In this document: one piece after another, positions 14,601-27,889 of the stretch
How the letters are laid out: each line of letters begins with the position of its first letter
How positions within the stretch are numbered: position 1 is the stretch's first letter
Assembly: GCA_034008185.1 (NCBI GenBank)
Contig: CM067086.1
Span: 32,695,007 to 32,759,006 of the forward strand
Length of the DNA stretch: 64,000 nt
Origin: Gorsachius magnificus
Taxonomy: Eukaryota; Chordata; Aves; Pelecaniformes; Ardeidae
Direction of reading: 5' to 3'
Made by a program: the position numbers and the translations under genes
Notes under the pieces: generated by a model
What the model saw: the letters and a program-made list of their open reading frames with translations, nothing else
Told to the model about the DNA's origin: nothing
Databases searched by the model: none

Positions 14601-15858
14601 CCTGAGACAGCTGTGACTGATACAATGTTAGAGACTTCCCTTCTGTGGAAGTGCACCAAGGTTGACGGTGATATAAGCACGAGTGTGAATGAGGTACTTA
14701 TGTGTCCCTCTTAAGTACGTAGCAGGACAGGGCAAAATGATGAGTGACACACCGTATGCTGTCTGCAGAAGTGCTTGCTCAAGCAATATCAGCTTGTGGA
14801 GCTGCCTGAATGGAGGATGAGTCTACAGTGAAGAAGGCTTTAAATTTTGTCATGTATAGGTACGCACCTGTCATAGAGAACACTGTGTTTAAAAGACTCC
14901 ATGAAGGGGGCTAATCCAGTGGTGTCTAGGCCTAAAGTCTGAAACAAGAAATTGGTACTAAGCTAAATGACTGTTTTAAGCACTTAAGTTAGGCAATGTC
15001 TGCTTCCACATGTCTCCTGCCCTTGCTACTGTAATCTTAACAAGGGGCTGTCTTAGGAGAGGCATATGAGTAGCAGTTGTGTATCAGAATGCAAATACTG
15101 TCAGGGTAAGAGCACTTTCATTAGGCCTTACTTATTCATGGGAGAAATTATTAAAGGCAACAGACCTACCTTGAACTGGCATGTGAGATGTGCCTCAGAG
15201 CGTGCGGGAGTTACCTGTGAGAGGGTGCTTGGCACATGTCTTAAAGACTCCTTTTTAGTTGATGATTAAATTCTATATGAAAATAGATTAAAGTTGTGTA
15301 AGGAAGAATCAGGATACAATTTAGTAGCGGTTTGCCCAGTCTTGGAGTGAAGACTTTGTTTTTCTCAGTATCCCAACCTTGCAGTGGAGTTTTATAGTGT
15401 TTCATTGCCCTTCCAAGCCAGGGCTCAGCTGGAATCAGGGCACTGTCTCCTAAGCACCTGCCCTTTCTTCGTTGCCTGTCGTGAATGTATTGCATGTGGC
15501 AGGGGGAAATCAGTGTTTTGGTAGGGTGGGATGGCAACACAGCTCAAGTGGAAGTTCTCCAAGATGACAGCTTCCACATTTGAACCTGAAGGGCCTGCTA
15601 GGAAAACATTTTGAGCAAGGTGTTATCTTTTTCTGAAATCTTCTTCCCACCTGAGTCCGAGATACTTCTGCAATTCCTGTCCCTTGCAGTGGAAGGACAC
15701 CGGAGAGGATGTCCCTTGCTGTGATGGGTCGCAGCAGCTCTGGTATGAGCATTGGTGCCACTTGCTGTGCCTTGGACTTGTAGTTCTGTCATTCTGGCTG
15801 CCTCGTATGGGTTGTGTCCTTCTTTAACAGGAATCCTCTTTGCAAGCCACAGTAGTTC

Positions 15859-15868
15859 CCAAATAAGG
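15859..15868. promoter_or_regulatory. Perfect-consensus CArG box (candidate SRF site)
   Basis: The ten bases CCAAATAAGG fit CC(A/T)6GG exactly. Serum response factor binds such sites and controls many actin-cytoskeleton genes, so a site in ACTN1 intron 1 is plausible. A match this short also occurs by chance in 64 kb; only the motif itself is observed. Confidence 0.35.
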
Positions 15869-17091
15869 GTAGGGTCCCTGATACCTCATCCTACCCTCAA
15901 GTGAAATGTCTGGTAAATCATTTGCCTTTCCCTGGGCAGAAGCCTCATTTTATCCTTCATGTCAGGAGTGGGAGCCTCTCCAACCTTGTTGCCCTGCTAA
16001 ACCTGTGGGGTTTCAGACACAGTAGCAAGGGGTGTGGGTTTCTCTGTGGCAGATGTAGCACCATAGCTTTGCTACTTGATCCCTCCTGCATTTCTTTCAT
16101 TGCTGTGCTGCTGAGCACAGTGTGAAACAGGCCCCGGGGATCCTCCATGGCTGCCAGAGGAGGCAGGTGCTGCTGGCAGATACTGGGGAAGCCTGTGCTG
16201 CTGTTACTGACTTACTCTTCCTTGTGATTAATAAAAAAAGCACTCCTTGGATGCACCTGCTTTTCCAAAGGCTGTGCAGTTGGCCCATCCTTGGTGTTCC
16301 ATGGCTGCTGGGCCTTTGTGGTGAGTGTGAGACCCGGGCTGTCTCCATACTCTGCATACCAGTGGTGCTGTGCTGGCTTCTCCCTGTGGCTTGTGCCTCT
16401 CTGGCAGCAGTCTCCTATCTTTCTTCCAGCTCTGGCCTGTATGCTTGGCAGAGCAGCCTGTCAGCCCAGCACAGGGTGCCCCTCTCCCCCCACACAGCTT
16501 GGTGCCTGTCCCTAAATGAGGGTCTTCTCTTCCCCCCCCACTGGTGGCTCTGCTGCCTCCCATGTTCTCTGCAGCAGTGACTCGTTTCTGCCAGCCTCCT
16601 CAGGATGTGGCGTGTGCTGCATGTCTATCTCTGTCCCTCCGCTCCAGTGGGACAGCACTGGGTGCTGGGCTGCCCAGAAGACAAGGGGATTGCCACCCCA
16701 CTGCCTTCCCACCAGCAAGAGCATGCTCTGCCCTGCAAGCCAGCCAGCCGTGCCTGCGCCCTGTGAATTTATGGGCTTCCTCAGTGTAGCTTTGTCTCTG
16801 TTCACCAAGTGGGGAACTTGGCAGGTGTATCTGCTAATACATGAAATCAGCTGACTTGTGTCAGGAAGCAGAGGTAAGAGTTGAGAGGCCAGCTCTGGTA
16901 ACTGAGGCTGCTGAGCAGGCATCCCTCATACAGGGGTGTACTGAGTGGGCACAGCCGAAAGAGCCTGTTCAGAAACAGAGGCAATGGCTGAGAGTATGGA
17001 TATGGGAAGCACAACTTTGTGGTGCTTGTGCATCGTGCCACACCAGCAAGTTACACTCTGAGGGTCCTCAAAGTGATTTTTCCAGGATTGG

Positions 17092-17113
17092 AAAAAAAAA
17101 AAAAAAAAAAAAA
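17092..17113. repeat. A22 homopolymer
   Basis: Twenty-two consecutive A. It may be a retroposon tail, but the upstream flank (to about 16800) shows no family I recognise. Confidence 0.7.
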
Positions 17114-20100
17114 TCCCATGTAGCCTAAATTGGTAAAGTACTTAAAAGGTTGTGGGATGATAGAAACCCAGGATAGCGCTCTAGTCCTGTGGGAGCTCCT
17201 TTCCTATTGCTGGTCATGGGGAGCATCTCAATGAGTTCAGCTTCAGTCTACTGACAGCACATTGCTTAGGTCCATAGGCTTTTCCAAAATTGTCATAGAA
17301 AGCTCAAAACTCTGGAATTTTATCATGCTCCTGGGTTGAATAAACCCCATTTTAATTTGTTTTTTTTAAATGCCATTTGGGAATTATATGGGATTAGAGG
17401 TTTCTCTTGTACCTCGGGAAAAACACCTGTTCTGCTGTGCAAGGGCCTCAGGGTGATGGACTTCTGTGGTAGCCTAGAACCACTGCTGTAGAGCACCTCT
17501 GCATATTTTAATGGGTGCCCCCTATTTTGAAAACTATTGAGTGCACACTTTTACTGCTAGTTAATTTGTGCAGCAGAGTGTTTCATACATCACAGAAAAC
17601 AAGATAAGCCAGTGTCCTGGAGGTTTTCTAGATAAAATTAGTGGTTCTACCTACCCGTGTGCAAATATAAAGCAGTGGGCATCCTTGTACTTTGTTCTTC
17701 CTGACAGGCCAGACCACATATCATTTTCTGTGGTCAGGAGCCACATCTGAGAGTTCAGAGAGCAATGTATGCGAGTTGAGGACCTTGTAGCTAAAATAAC
17801 AGACATATCAGATGAGATCAGAGCTTACTAGAAAGAAAAGAAAAAAGGTAAGGAAGGATATGGGCTAGAGGTATGACTGCATACAGAGTTGGTTTAGGCA
17901 AATAATGTGTTGTGGCGGTTCACAGTGTGGTTGATGACCTGTTTTACAGGGGGTGCTGAAGCACTGCTTTTTGAAGCAGCCCGGTTCTGTTACCTACCCC
18001 AAATGACTACCTTTGTAAGATTATTTCAAAACTTGCAGTACACAAGGTAAAAAGCACCCCCATCCTTTTGAATGGTTTCATTTCTGCATCTGAGAGAAGG
18101 GCACCTCCTCATGCTACCCTCAGAGCTGCTATTGTCGGTGGCATTTCTCACTGGTAGTTAATATGCAACCACAATGTCCACAGAAAGTCTCGATTTCAAC
18201 AATTATTTCTGTACCTTGACAATGTCTTTTTCAAGAGAGGCAAGGGAGGGGCAGGAAATGGGGGATTTACTTTGTATTGCTTTAAAAAAGCTAAACAAAC
18301 CAACTGTAAGCTACATAGTATTGATCTGACCTTCACCTAAGTCAAACTCTACATAAAATCTGCTGTAGATGTATAGAACAATTGCTGCGTAATTACATTC
18401 TGCTCTTTCCTACTGAAGTGTAAAGCAGAAGTAAACTGAACATCTCAGATGATTTAAGGAGTTTGCTTACAAAAATGTTTTCTTCCTCCTGTCTCGTTGT
18501 GCAGGTTCAGGACCCCACTGTGCTCTGCGTGCGGGCACTGCATGGAGCATGGTGCTGTTATTGTAATGTCCATAATTGTTGTTCATCCCATTCCTTCCTC
18601 ACCTGTACTCGCAGTCTCGCTTCTAGGGTACTGCTGTGCATTAAGCAGATGAGTTGGAGAGCTGTTCAGGGCTCTTCCCTGTTTTGTCCCAGTTTATTTT
18701 GAATTAATTTAGGATCCAGTAAGATGTTTGAGTAGTTCCAATACAAGTCAATCCTTAAGGATTTATCACCAGTGGCTTTTATGTGTCATTGTGTTACTGA
18801 CTGGCCTTTGATTAAAGCTAGCTCCTCACAGCTAGGCTTTATAAACCAAAATACATTTTCACCTTACTGAGCATCTTTTATCTATCACCAGTAATTACAT
18901 CAGGTGATATTTGTGCTTGTATGAACTGTTGTGTAACCCCCCTGCTTCGTTCTCTCTGTGATGGAGACTGGCCACTTTATGCTTTCATTTTCTATCTTCT
19001 AGCTAGTTTATATTCCAGGAGAGAAGATCCCTCTTGCCCTATGACTGTTTCGCTTCAAAGGGTCAGTGATGTTATGATAACAGCAAAGTGAAAGTCAGGC
19101 AACAAAGAAAAAAAGTGTAAACTGCATGCTCGTTTCTGGAGGTGTGGCAGGAGGGGACAAGATAAATGGGTTTGTTCCTTGTTAGACACCAGTGGATGTG
19201 CACTGGAGCAGTGTAGGAAGCTGGACTTTGTTAGTTCTGCTGCTTACTGAATGGCTTGTTATTGAAGAATAAATAGGTTAATATTTGGGGGTGAGGTGTT
19301 CATTTTCAAGAAGAGCCGAAACCAAGTAAAAAGTTAATACAACAGTACATAGGAAAGGGTGTACTAGCATTATTTGCATCTTTGAAAAATGGCACGTTGC
19401 CTGTTATGTTACTATGATTTGCTTGAGTTGCCAAGGACAGCCGATGCTTAGCAGTGCTAGGAGGCTAAGGCACCTTCCTGGAAAAAAACCCTACTGATAA
19501 CCAAAGCAGCTCTGAGCTTTGATAGCCCACCAGAGGGGAGGGTGGACGGGGACACAGCCTCAATGATGTTTGATGCCATTTTAATGGTTAGCTGTGATCA
19601 CTTAAGGCCTTCGCTAGGAAGATGGTGTTGACTTAATGCCCGTGGCAGGGGCAGTCAGTTCAGCTGTACCGTTTGAGCATGGTGGTGGTAATGGAGGTGG
19701 AGCCGGTTGCCTGGAGGGGCAGTGCTCCTAGGGTGCTGTTCTTCGCTGCCCTTTGCCAGCAAACCTGTATGTCCTTAAGTAATGGATTTCCATTACTCTG
19801 CCTGGGAGGCGAGGCCTGAGATGGGCTACTTGTTTTAGTCACCTAGCTGAGAAGGCTGGTAGATTGCTTTTGGCACCACAATTAAAGTAGCTTCTGGTGG
19901 GACTTGCTTTGTGTTGATCGAGTCTGGTACAATTGTTGAAAGCTAAGTGTAATTCTTTCATACATGAGGTGGGAATTAAGCTCCTGTGTTGACTCTACCA
20001 TATCTCTCTTCGATAAAGGCCTGGAGTAGGATATATACCTCAAGGATGGGGAAACTTTTCTAGGGCTCACACCTGGTTTGAAAGAAGACTTTGGACCTAG

Positions 20101-23100
20101 AGGTGGAGCAGCTGTGGTTCAGGCACATGCTTTGTGCCGCACCTCTTAGCGGAGTAGCAATGTTCAGCACTGGGGCAGGGTAGAGTTGTCATAAATACTA
20201 TGGCTGAGGTTTATTTGAGCCTACCCTCTTGCTAAAGCTGGAAAAACAGCTTTTGGGAAACATTGTTACCCAGTGGGCAATTATAATGCTGCTGTGTGCT
20301 TTTGTTGCACTGGATGGTGTGCAATTAGTCCTGGGTACTGCAATGTTTGCATGTCAGGCTGCCTTTAACTCTTCTGCTCTTAGAGCTTTGCAAGTCTTGA
20401 GCCCAGGAATCCTTGCCTAAATTTAGATGTAGCCATGGCACAATGCTGAAATGTGATGATGTGTCCTGTTGATTAAGTAGGCAGTGTGCGCTACAACGTG
20501 ACACCCAACTTCCGAAGTGTATCTGGTGTGGCACCTCTCCCTTCCTTCCTCCGTCAGTTTGGAAAAGAACCCGAGTGAATGGATGGCACTGCATTAATCC
20601 ATTAGCATTTATGTGGCCAGAGCAACAAGCCGTGCTTTCATGCCATGATTTCAGCTGCAAGATTCCCTTAGTGCCCAGGTGAACGGGCAGAGGAGCCGTG
20701 AGGGCTCCTGGTGCAGTTGTTAGGGAGCCAGGTCTCAGCCTTCAAGCCTTCATGAAGAACACATGCTTCCCGGGGTGGTCTCGGCGTGTGGAGGGCTGCT
20801 GAATTCTCCGTTAAATTCAGACAAGTGGGACAGAGATGAAGAGCGGCACACAGGCCCTTTAAGAACAAATTGGCAAAAGAAGAGCTCAGTATTTAAATTT
20901 AGTGCAGACGAAGAGGGAAAAAATTCCCTGCAGCATCTGGTTTATATTACTGCTCTCTGCTTCAGTAAAGGGTGTGTTTACAGTGAAGATCTCTGGTGCG
21001 TAGCAAGGGGGGCTGCTCAAGCTGTTAGTTTCTGGGGAACTCTGAGCTCAGGCTATGCCTTGCAGCTACCCCCATGTCCTCCCTTTTGGCCTCCTTAACT
21101 CATCCCATCTCAGCTGTGGAGCAGAGTGGAGGGGTGCCCGTTGGGTCTGAGGTACCTGAGCACAGCATTCTGTCTTCCAGGGCTCTCCAACAATGCTTGC
21201 TGTCCTGGCTGCTTCCCATTTTGCTCAGCCTGGAAATGGAGGCAAATAGTCCCCTGATGATGACTTTATGTGGACGTATGACCGGTGGCTACCTACAAAG
21301 ACTATAAAACTGCTGATGCATCTTTCCTGGCTGCTTTAATGCTTTGAACAGAGCCGGTCACTTCTGACTTGTTCTAAATGCAAGGTTGAAGCTCAGCATG
21401 GGAGGTGGAAAGAGCAGCAGGATTGGCTGGGTTTTAGTTGTGGTGGAATTTCTCTTCTCTGTGTGTGTGTGTTTTCTTTATTAAAGCATGGTTTGTGGCG
21501 TCTGAGCAGTTACAGCAGAGCCAAGAGCCGAAAGGAAACCTGAACATAGTAGCACTAGGTGGAGCGAGCCACTCATCGGAAAGTAGTAGGGCTTTGCACA
21601 GGTCTGTGGTAGCCCGTGCAAATGCTCCCTTCCACCGGTAGCTTCTGTGTCCTGCAGTGGATCTTCTCGCGGACTGACTGCACCTCTGGTCACGTGTACT
21701 GTAAAAGTACAATTGTCGGACTGAGCAGCAAGCTCCTGTGCTATGTTTGGCAGCCGGGGAGGTTAAAAATTCTCTGGAGTTCAGTAATAATATAAATTAT
21801 TATATTGCAAGATTTCATCATGGTCAGGGATAAAATACACTTTTTTAGACCTAGAGCTGCGAAAAAATAATTCCTAGCCCACAGGGCTAACGATCGTTTC
21901 AGTGTCTGCTATTTGAAACTTTTGGGAATAGATGCCATATGCTTCTAGGCAGAAGGAAGAAGAATGGAAAATTCTGGATTTATGTTCATGTATAATACAG
22001 ATTTTTTCATACGGTCGTTCTCTCCAGCTGCTGCTGGACTAAAGCCTGTTGCCACCACCACCAGACTGAGTTTAAAGCTCATAACACAAATAAACTCTTC
22101 CCCTAGCTATTTTTGCAATTTCCCTTATCTAAGGAAATACAAAACTAGTCCCCACCTTCCCTTTTTCCTCCTCCTGTCTCAGGATAAGGCAGAAGCCATT
22201 CTGATGTTGTAATTTTCATCATTCCTTCTCTTTAAACAGCAGCAAAGGCAAATAATATTTAATCTTTGCCTGACCCCATTCAAATCAGTTCACCTGACTG
22301 CCAGTCATCCTTTATAACTGCGTCTCCCTACAGATGAATCAAAAGCTAAACCCTACCCTTGCCTCTCTGCCGTCTTCTTCCAACCAGCCACCATCTTTCT
22401 CACTGCTGTGTTCATTTCCTAGAGACTCTCCTCCTAGGGGCAGCCTGCTAGCAGTGGGGAGAAACTACCTTTTCTACACTTAAGAACTGCACAGTTTGTG
22501 GCAAAACTGGCAGGAGTCTGCGTGTGTACCCTGTTCTCTTGGTGATGCTTTGGGCAACAGTGGTACCTGGGGGTTGTTCAGCAACCACTGCAAAGGGCCA
22601 GTCCTTCTCAAACTGTTAGAAATGTTCTTTGACCAAAACTGTGTATGCTCTTAACTGTAGCATTACAGCTTTTTTTTTCCAGTGAAAAGTGTTTTCCATG
22701 GGGGGAAAAGCAATATTAGGGTGGTTTTGGTTTGGGTTTTTTTTTTCCAACAAAAAAAGCCAGATACTAGAAATCCTAAAATCCCAATATTTTGTCCAGT
22801 TTCCTTTCCTTTCTGCAAAATACATTTGGGTATGCAGAAAAATAGTTCACTTGCATCTGTGAGATGGTTTCTGAGGGAAATTGCATCTCCCGTGATTTGC
22901 ACCCATCAGACTCTTGTAAAGTACCATCTTTCTTGGTAGCTAATTGTGGAAGATGCCTTTGAATGAGTTCCTCCACACATAGAAGAAGATGGGAGCGTGA
23001 GGCATCTGAACTACAGCTCCTGAATGATATCACAACTCCACTGCTGAAGCAAAATCCTGCAATGCCTCTTATGTGCACCTTTGCTGAAAACAGGTCCTTT

Positions 23101-25142
23101 TCAGTACAGCAGGGAAAAGATGTCTCTGATTCACTCTAGTCGATATCTCAATTTGTCAGAGCTATCCTGAAACTCGCTCACCTTTTTAGAAAGGGTGAAA
23201 TTGCAGTTACTGATTTGGAACACTCACTATTTAGTAAGAATATAGCTGGGACTATGGTTAGGTTTGAAATGGAGCTGAAGGAAGGAAGGGAAAATCTTAA
23301 CAGCTTAAATTGTTAAGTAATGTAGAAATGTCTAAAAAATTTTAAACTTTGTTTCTGGAGGGATTTTACTCTTCTTCAATCTTATCTCTTTCCCAAGATA
23401 ATATTTGCATTAATGCACAGCATCTTGGGACATATGGCACGGCAAATAAGAATTGTCTCAATCCTCTTTCTTCCAGCCTAAAGCTGGTCAAAAAAAGGCT
23501 ATTTTTTTTTAATTGAAAAAAGCTAAGACACAGTTAACTCAGAGGTGTATTCATTTTCCTTTATGAAAATACCTGATTTTTCTCCTTGAATCTCTCATCT
23601 AGTCCTCTGCCCACCTGAAAGCTCCTTCTTAGAGAGGGAAGGCATTGGGTCTTTTTTCCTCTCATCCCTTAACTGGAATTGCTGAGCTTTGGAAACAGCA
23701 CTAACATTTTTATACCCGGTATGATGCCTCATCCTCTGGCCCACTGAAGAATGCACCTTTTATACCAATGGCCTTTCCTATAAATGGAAAGGCTCTGGGT
23801 ATATGCAAAGAAAAAAAAAAACCCAAAAACTAGTGCTGGCACTCAGCATCCAGTTTAAGTCATCCATCTTCTCTTGTGGTGAGCTCTTCGACCTCATCTC
23901 CTATAAATGAGCAAATGCAAGAATGTGAACGTGTCTGTGGCTAGAGCTTAAATCACTCTCTGTCCTCAGCCATTGGAGTTGCTCCAGCTCCTGCCTTCAG
24001 ATTATTCATACACTTTCCTGACTGCCCTGTGTGCCAAGTTAATTTCCCTAGCCAGATACAGTAGTGTGGTGTTACTAATCTAGGTTACGTTTGGGCTTGT
24101 CACATCTTTCCAGAGGGTGACTGAGGAGCAGAGCGTGACTTTTGCAGAAGGTGGTCCTGGGCTCACCAGACCTCGCCAGTCAATGGGGACATCCATTTGT
24201 CCAGGGCATCGATGCTGGGACTTGCGTCCCCGGCATTGCCTTATGCTTTGTCTCTTGGAGAATGTTGCTTGAAGCCTCCAGCTCTCTTGAGGTGGAAAAG
24301 TAGAAACAGCAAATGTTTCTTGATGGACTGAACTGGCTGGTAGCAGTGTTTTCCTCCCAGTTCTTTCTACAGTGTTTTTCCCTCTATGTTCCCATAGGTT
24401 TTCCTGTCATCAGGACGGTGAAAATCTTGCTGCTAGGTTTAAAAAGAGATCAAATCTTTCCCATTAGCATCTGGCAAATTGTTCTGCGTGTCTGCTTTTA
24501 AATAATGCAGCAGCTCCTTACAGCTTCTTTGGACTTGGTTGGAGTCACCAGACTTTTTCTGTCGTCCTGCAGCTCAGGGCCTGACCCCAACCCCCTGCAG
24601 TTAGTGGAAACATTCTCCTTGGTAGCCTTTGGATCAAGCCCAGAAAGTTTGCTGACTGCATTTCCCAGACTTTACCTACAGCATCTGTTCTAACAGGCTC
24701 AATACCCTCCCTCCCAAACTATTGCAGATTCCTGGTGCATGTGTCTTTAAGCCTCACTTCCTCTTTTTCCTTTTCATAAAAGTTTTGGAAAATTAGACTG
24801 TAAAACCATAGCACAAGCTTTTTAAGGAATAAACGATACCAATAGCTACTAGTGCAGAGCTACTGTGCTACCTAGAACTGAACTTGCCTTTGCTAATGGT
24901 TCGAGTTGAATAAAAGATCAAAAAGAAAAAAACAAAACAGACTTGAATGTTTCTCTTTCCCTTCTAATCCTTGATATCAATCCCACATCTGACTTATTTT
25001 AGACAGAGTTTCTTGCTTGGATAAACTGCATAAACAGTTTCAAGACAAAATAATTGTCAAAATAGATAAAGATATGAGGTTTTGATCATCAGATCAAGAG
25101 TCTTTGAAGACTACATCCCCTTAAAGTTAGGGCATATTTTCA

Positions 25143-26250
25143 TGTATTGGGTTTCTGTGGCAAGGTCTTGGTAGTGGGGGGGCTACAGGGGTGGCTTCTG
25201 TGAGAAGCTGCTGGAAGTATTCCCTGTGTCCGCTGCTGGCCAAGGCCAAGCCAATCGGCAACAGTGGAAGCGCCTCTGTGATAACATATTTAAGAAGGGA
25301 AAAAAAAAACGTCTGCGGCTCAGTAGCCGGAGAGAGAAGAGAAGTGAGAGGATGCAAGAGAAGACAGCCCTGCAGACACCAAGGTCAGTGAAGAAGGAGG
25401 GGGAGGAGGTGCTCCAGGCGCCGGAGCAGAGATTCCCCTGCAGCTCATGGTGAAGACCATGGTGAAGCAGGCTGTCCCCCTGCAGCCCATGGAGGTCCAC
25501 GGTGGAACAGATCTCCACCTGTAGCCCGTGGAGTACCCCACGCCAGAGTGGGTGGATGCCTGAAGGGAGGAGGCTGTGATCCTGTGGGAAGCCTGCGCCA
25601 GATCAGGTTCCTGGCAAGCCATTGCAGACCCATGGGGGGAGGAGCCCACGCTGAAGCAGGTTTGCCAGCAGAACTTGTGACCCCGCGGGGGACCCAATGC
25701 TGGAGCAGTCTGCTCCTGAGGGACTGCACCCCGTGGAAATTATGGACCCACGCTGGAGCAGTTCGTGGAGAACTGTAGCCCATGGGAAGGACTCACGTTG
25801 GAGAAGTTCGTGGAGGACTGTCTCCTGTGAGTGGGACCCCACGCATGAGCAGGGGAAGAGTCCTCTCCCTAGGGAAGAAGAAGCGGCAGAGACTACGTGT
25901 GATGAACTGACCTCAACCCCCATTCCCATCCCCCTGTGCCGCTGGGGGGGAGTAGGTAGAGAAGCTGGGAGTGAAGTTGAGCCCAGAAAGAAGGGAGGGT
26001 TGAGGGGAAAGGTTTTTAAGATCTAGCAGTTTTTCTCCTCTCCTTCTCTGATTTTGATTGATAATAAATTAATTATTTCAAGTGGAGTCTGTTTTGCCCA
26101 TGATGGTAACTGATAAAATGATCTCTTCCTGTCCTTATCTTGACCCACGAGCCCTTTTGATTTACTTTTTCTCTCCTCTGTCTGGTTAGAGGGGAGTGAT
26201 AGAGCAGCTTTGGTGGGTCCCTGGTGTCCAGCCAGGGTTAAACCACGACA
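25143..26250 (+). mobile_element. Solo LTR of an avian endogenous retrovirus (ERVL-like)
   Basis: This ~1.1-kb block begins TGTATTGGGTTTCTGTGG and ends CCAGGGTTAAACCACGACA, with TG...CA borders typical of LTRs. I recognise the internal text (caaggtcttggtag, gctccaggcgccggagcag, gtgatagagcagctttggtgg) as an LTR type common in bird genomes. The ERVL assignment is from memory. A TATA-like catatttaag lies at 25285 and an AATAAA poly(A) signal at 26063-26068. Flanking 5-mers are tttca (25138-25142) and tttcc (26251-26255), an imperfect candidate target-site duplication. No second LTR, gag, pol or env coding remains, so it is solo. It shares the orientation of ACTN1. Open frames crossing it are not genes. 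Confidence 0.85.
25537..25853 (+). repeat. About seven degenerate ~50-bp repeats inside the LTR
   Basis: The phrase cccacgctggagcag recurs in degenerate form near 25539, 25593, 25646, 25694, 25748, 25793 and 25838, a spacing of about 45-54 bp. It is interleaved with accgtggaa / gtggaggactg-type words. This looks like ancestral tandem duplication within the U3 region of the LTR. Confidence 0.7.
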
Positions 26251-27889
26251 TTTCCTTAGATTCCCAGTCTGAAGTCTTGGCAGCCATGGGCAGGGCAAAG
26301 GAGCATGAGGTTGGAGCAAAGACAGCAAATTGGAGGAAGCAGAGAAGTGCTGTGCTGGGTGAGCCAGTGTTGCCTCCTTATCTCTCAGTGCAGTTGCTGC
26401 TCTCTTGGGGCATCTGAAACATTGAACCACAGCAGTCTGGAACAAAGCTCCTGCTGTAATTATCTCCCATTGTAACTTTTCATCTTCTGCTGCTTTTTTC
26501 TTTCTTTGCATTAAGATCTCCATCCTGGTCTGAACACACGTGCTGGGAAGACCTGACCTGACCTCCCCGGCTTCTTTGCTCCACTGCAGTACTGAGCCTT
26601 GGTTCCTATGCTTGCTATGTAGGGCTGTGCCCTGGACCTTGGTATGGCTCCTACACCAGACAGCTCTTGCCAAGCTGTGTTTTCATACCACCACTGTTTC
26701 TGGTACCTTGGCTCAGACACTTGGACACCTCCACCACTGGTTTTCACTGTGCTGTCCAGGTGTAGCCACAGACTTGGCATGGATTCCTCAAAGCATACCT
26801 CAGTACCTTTCAGGACTATATATGCTGGGCAAAGCTATGACATCCCATCACTTGCAATGCATGTGGTGGTAAGGTGGTGTTAGAAACTTGCAGTGGTGTG
26901 CACGTGCCTTGGGGCCCATGAGGTTGCTCACTAATTAGACCACTCCTTGAGCTGTGATGAACACTGAGAAGTAGCTTGCTACTCAGTGCTAGTGTAGACA
27001 GTTTAAATCCTGTTTTATCCTGGCTCTTAGATGACACATTCCTGCCTCAGCAAGGAATATGTCTTAAGATCCCAGAAAAGACCATCTTCACAATCTCACC
27101 ACCCACAGTCGCTTTAGCACTTTTGGTATCCAATTAAAAATAAGTCACGATGTGATTCAATTTTAAATATGACCGTTACTTTAATAAATAACCCTTCCCC
27201 ACAACCACAGGGGACACAGATACTGATATATATGAATTTGTGTTGTTCTTAGCTGTTTTGTGTGCTGAGTATTTAAACTATAAGCGAAAACATTGTTGAA
27301 CTTACAGCTGTGCAAACGTGTGTGACCACCTCAGAGTTGCAGCCTGGGAGGAGAGATGCCTGTGGTCAACTCCCAGTAATTCACTGAGGATCCAATCATC
27401 CTGACACTGCTTGTCTGTGCTCTATTGGTCGGAGGCCTGCAGGTTCAGTGAGACACATAGAGGACGCACTGGCAAGTTTGTACCACAGTAAGGACCTGCT
27501 TCTCTTTGTACATGAGAAGGTGCAGATCTCTGCACCATCCTGATTATTTGTGCTGGCTTCACAGAGGTTACAGCAATAAAAAGTGACAACTGCTGCTCAG
27601 TGTGTGTGAATGAAAGGAGCACATCTACTTAGGGGTGAATGGAGGAGCAGCTCCACCTTTTCACAGTCTCTCTGTTGGTCTGTGTTGCAGTGGTGGAGGT
27701 GGGAGGGAAAGGGGGTGCCAGGGTGGTCCCTGTTCAGAGTTCCCGAGGCTCAGTTCCATATTTTGCCTTTAGAAGACGTTTACTGCTCACGTGGGTTAGC
27801 AATGGGGCTTTTTTTGCAGTGTTTTTATGTAAACATTCAATATCTTGCCTACACCCAGCTCAGTTAAATCCTTTCATCCAACAATAGAT

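Noticed and set aside
26023..26673. 216-codon minus-strand open frame
   Set aside because: It runs across the right end of the LTR; the translation matches no gene product and crosses the repeat border.
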